Source of the DNA: Pelotomaculum sp. UBA5255
GTDB lineage: Bacteria; Bacillota; Desulfotomaculia; Desulfotomaculales; Pelotomaculaceae
Reading direction: 5' to 3'
NCBI GenBank assembly: GCA_002408725.1
Contig: DHTR01000095.1
Coordinates: 1,224-6,411, forward strand
DNA length: 5,188 bases
Under the pieces are notes generated by a model. The model made no database searches, was not told the origin of the DNA, and was given only the letters and a program-made list of their open reading frames with translations. Every line of letters starts with the position of its first letter. Positions within the stretch are counted from its first letter, which is position 1. Positions 4,946 through 5,188 of this stretch are shown here, piece by piece. The position numbers were made by a program, and so were the translations under genes.

Positions 4946-5188
4946 TTAGTACTTTTTAATGGCCAGCGTGGCATTATGCCCACCAAAGCCAAAGGAGTTG
5001 GTCAGAGCCACATTTACACGGGCCTTTCGGGCAGTGTTTGGAACAAAGTCCAAATCGCAATCCGGATCGGGTTGCTCTAGATTAATCGTGGGCGGAATGA
5101 TTCCGTTGTAAATTGCCAGGACACAGGCCATTGCTTCCAGTCCTCCGGCCGCGCCCAGCAGGTGACCGGTCATGGATTTGGTTGAACT
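4946..5188 (-). CDS. fabF: Beta-ketoacyl-[acyl-carrier-protein] synthase II, C-terminal part, cut by window edge
   Basis: Condensing enzyme of type II fatty acid synthesis, joining malonyl-ACP to acyl-ACP in the cytosol. The last 80 codons are present, in frame to the right edge. STKSMTGHLLGAAGG (residues 2-16 of the visible part) carries the conserved Lys and the second active-site His (E. coli FabF His340 equivalent). PPTINLEQPDPDCDLDFVPN (the 20 residues from 32) and NSFGFGGHNATL close to the end are typical of FabF. The catalytic Cys and the first His (EAHGT motif) lie outside the window. The C terminus is complete, with stop TAA at 4946-4948. It is followed after 20 bases by rnc, a neighbour arrangement common in Clostridia. 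FabF is preferred over FabB because of the PPTINL and CDLDFVPN segments. Confidence 0.94.
   Translation of the reverse strand, partial: SSTKSMTGHLLGAAGGLEAMACVLAIYNGIIPPTINLEQPDPDCDLDFVPNTARKARVNVALTNSFGFGGHNATLAIKKY

Overview
The window looks like a moderately GC-rich, low-GC-lineage Gram-positive chromosome. It best fits a clostridial or Peptococcaceae-type anaerobe of the Desulfotomaculum/Pelotomaculum kind. This is inferred from gene order (fabF-rnc-ftsY), strong GGGAGG-type ribosome binding sites, TTG and GTG starts, and a Thermotoga/archaeal-type S-adenosylhomocysteine hydrolase; no marker gene fixes the genus. Every convincing gene lies on the minus strand, so transcription runs from the high-coordinate end to the low one. 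I saw no tRNA, rRNA, CRISPR array, insertion sequence or phage gene.

Right part (about 3196-5188), housekeeping block: the 3' end of fabF (fatty acid elongation), rnc (RNase III) and ftsY (signal recognition particle receptor) follow one another with short gaps. The order recalls the conserved fab-rnc-smc-ftsY cluster of Firmicutes, but smc is not between rnc and ftsY. Downstream of ftsY lies a 298-base intergenic region with two hairpins oriented as minus-strand terminators and a 12-base palindrome. It separates the housekeeping block from the next unit.

Left part (1-2897), SAM by-product recycling block: a small eight-cysteine zinc-ribbon protein of unknown function comes first. It is followed by a methylthio-purine nucleoside phosphorylase (mtnP family), methylthioribose-1-phosphate isomerase (mtnA) and the N-terminal half of adenosylhomocysteinase (ahcY), which runs off the left edge. 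The phosphorylase releases the purine base and 5-methylthioribose-1-phosphate, MtnA isomerises that sugar phosphate, and AhcY hydrolyses the methyltransferase by-product S-adenosylhomocysteine.

The most interesting observation is that base-contacting positions in both nucleoside enzymes differ from the adenine-specific versions. MtnP has Asn/Ala where human MTAP has Asp220/Asp222, and AhcY has Glu/Lys where human SAHH has Thr57/Glu59. Together they suggest a deaminated, inosine-based route (methylthioinosine and S-inosylhomocysteine) rather than the textbook adenosine route. This is an inference that needs biochemical testing.
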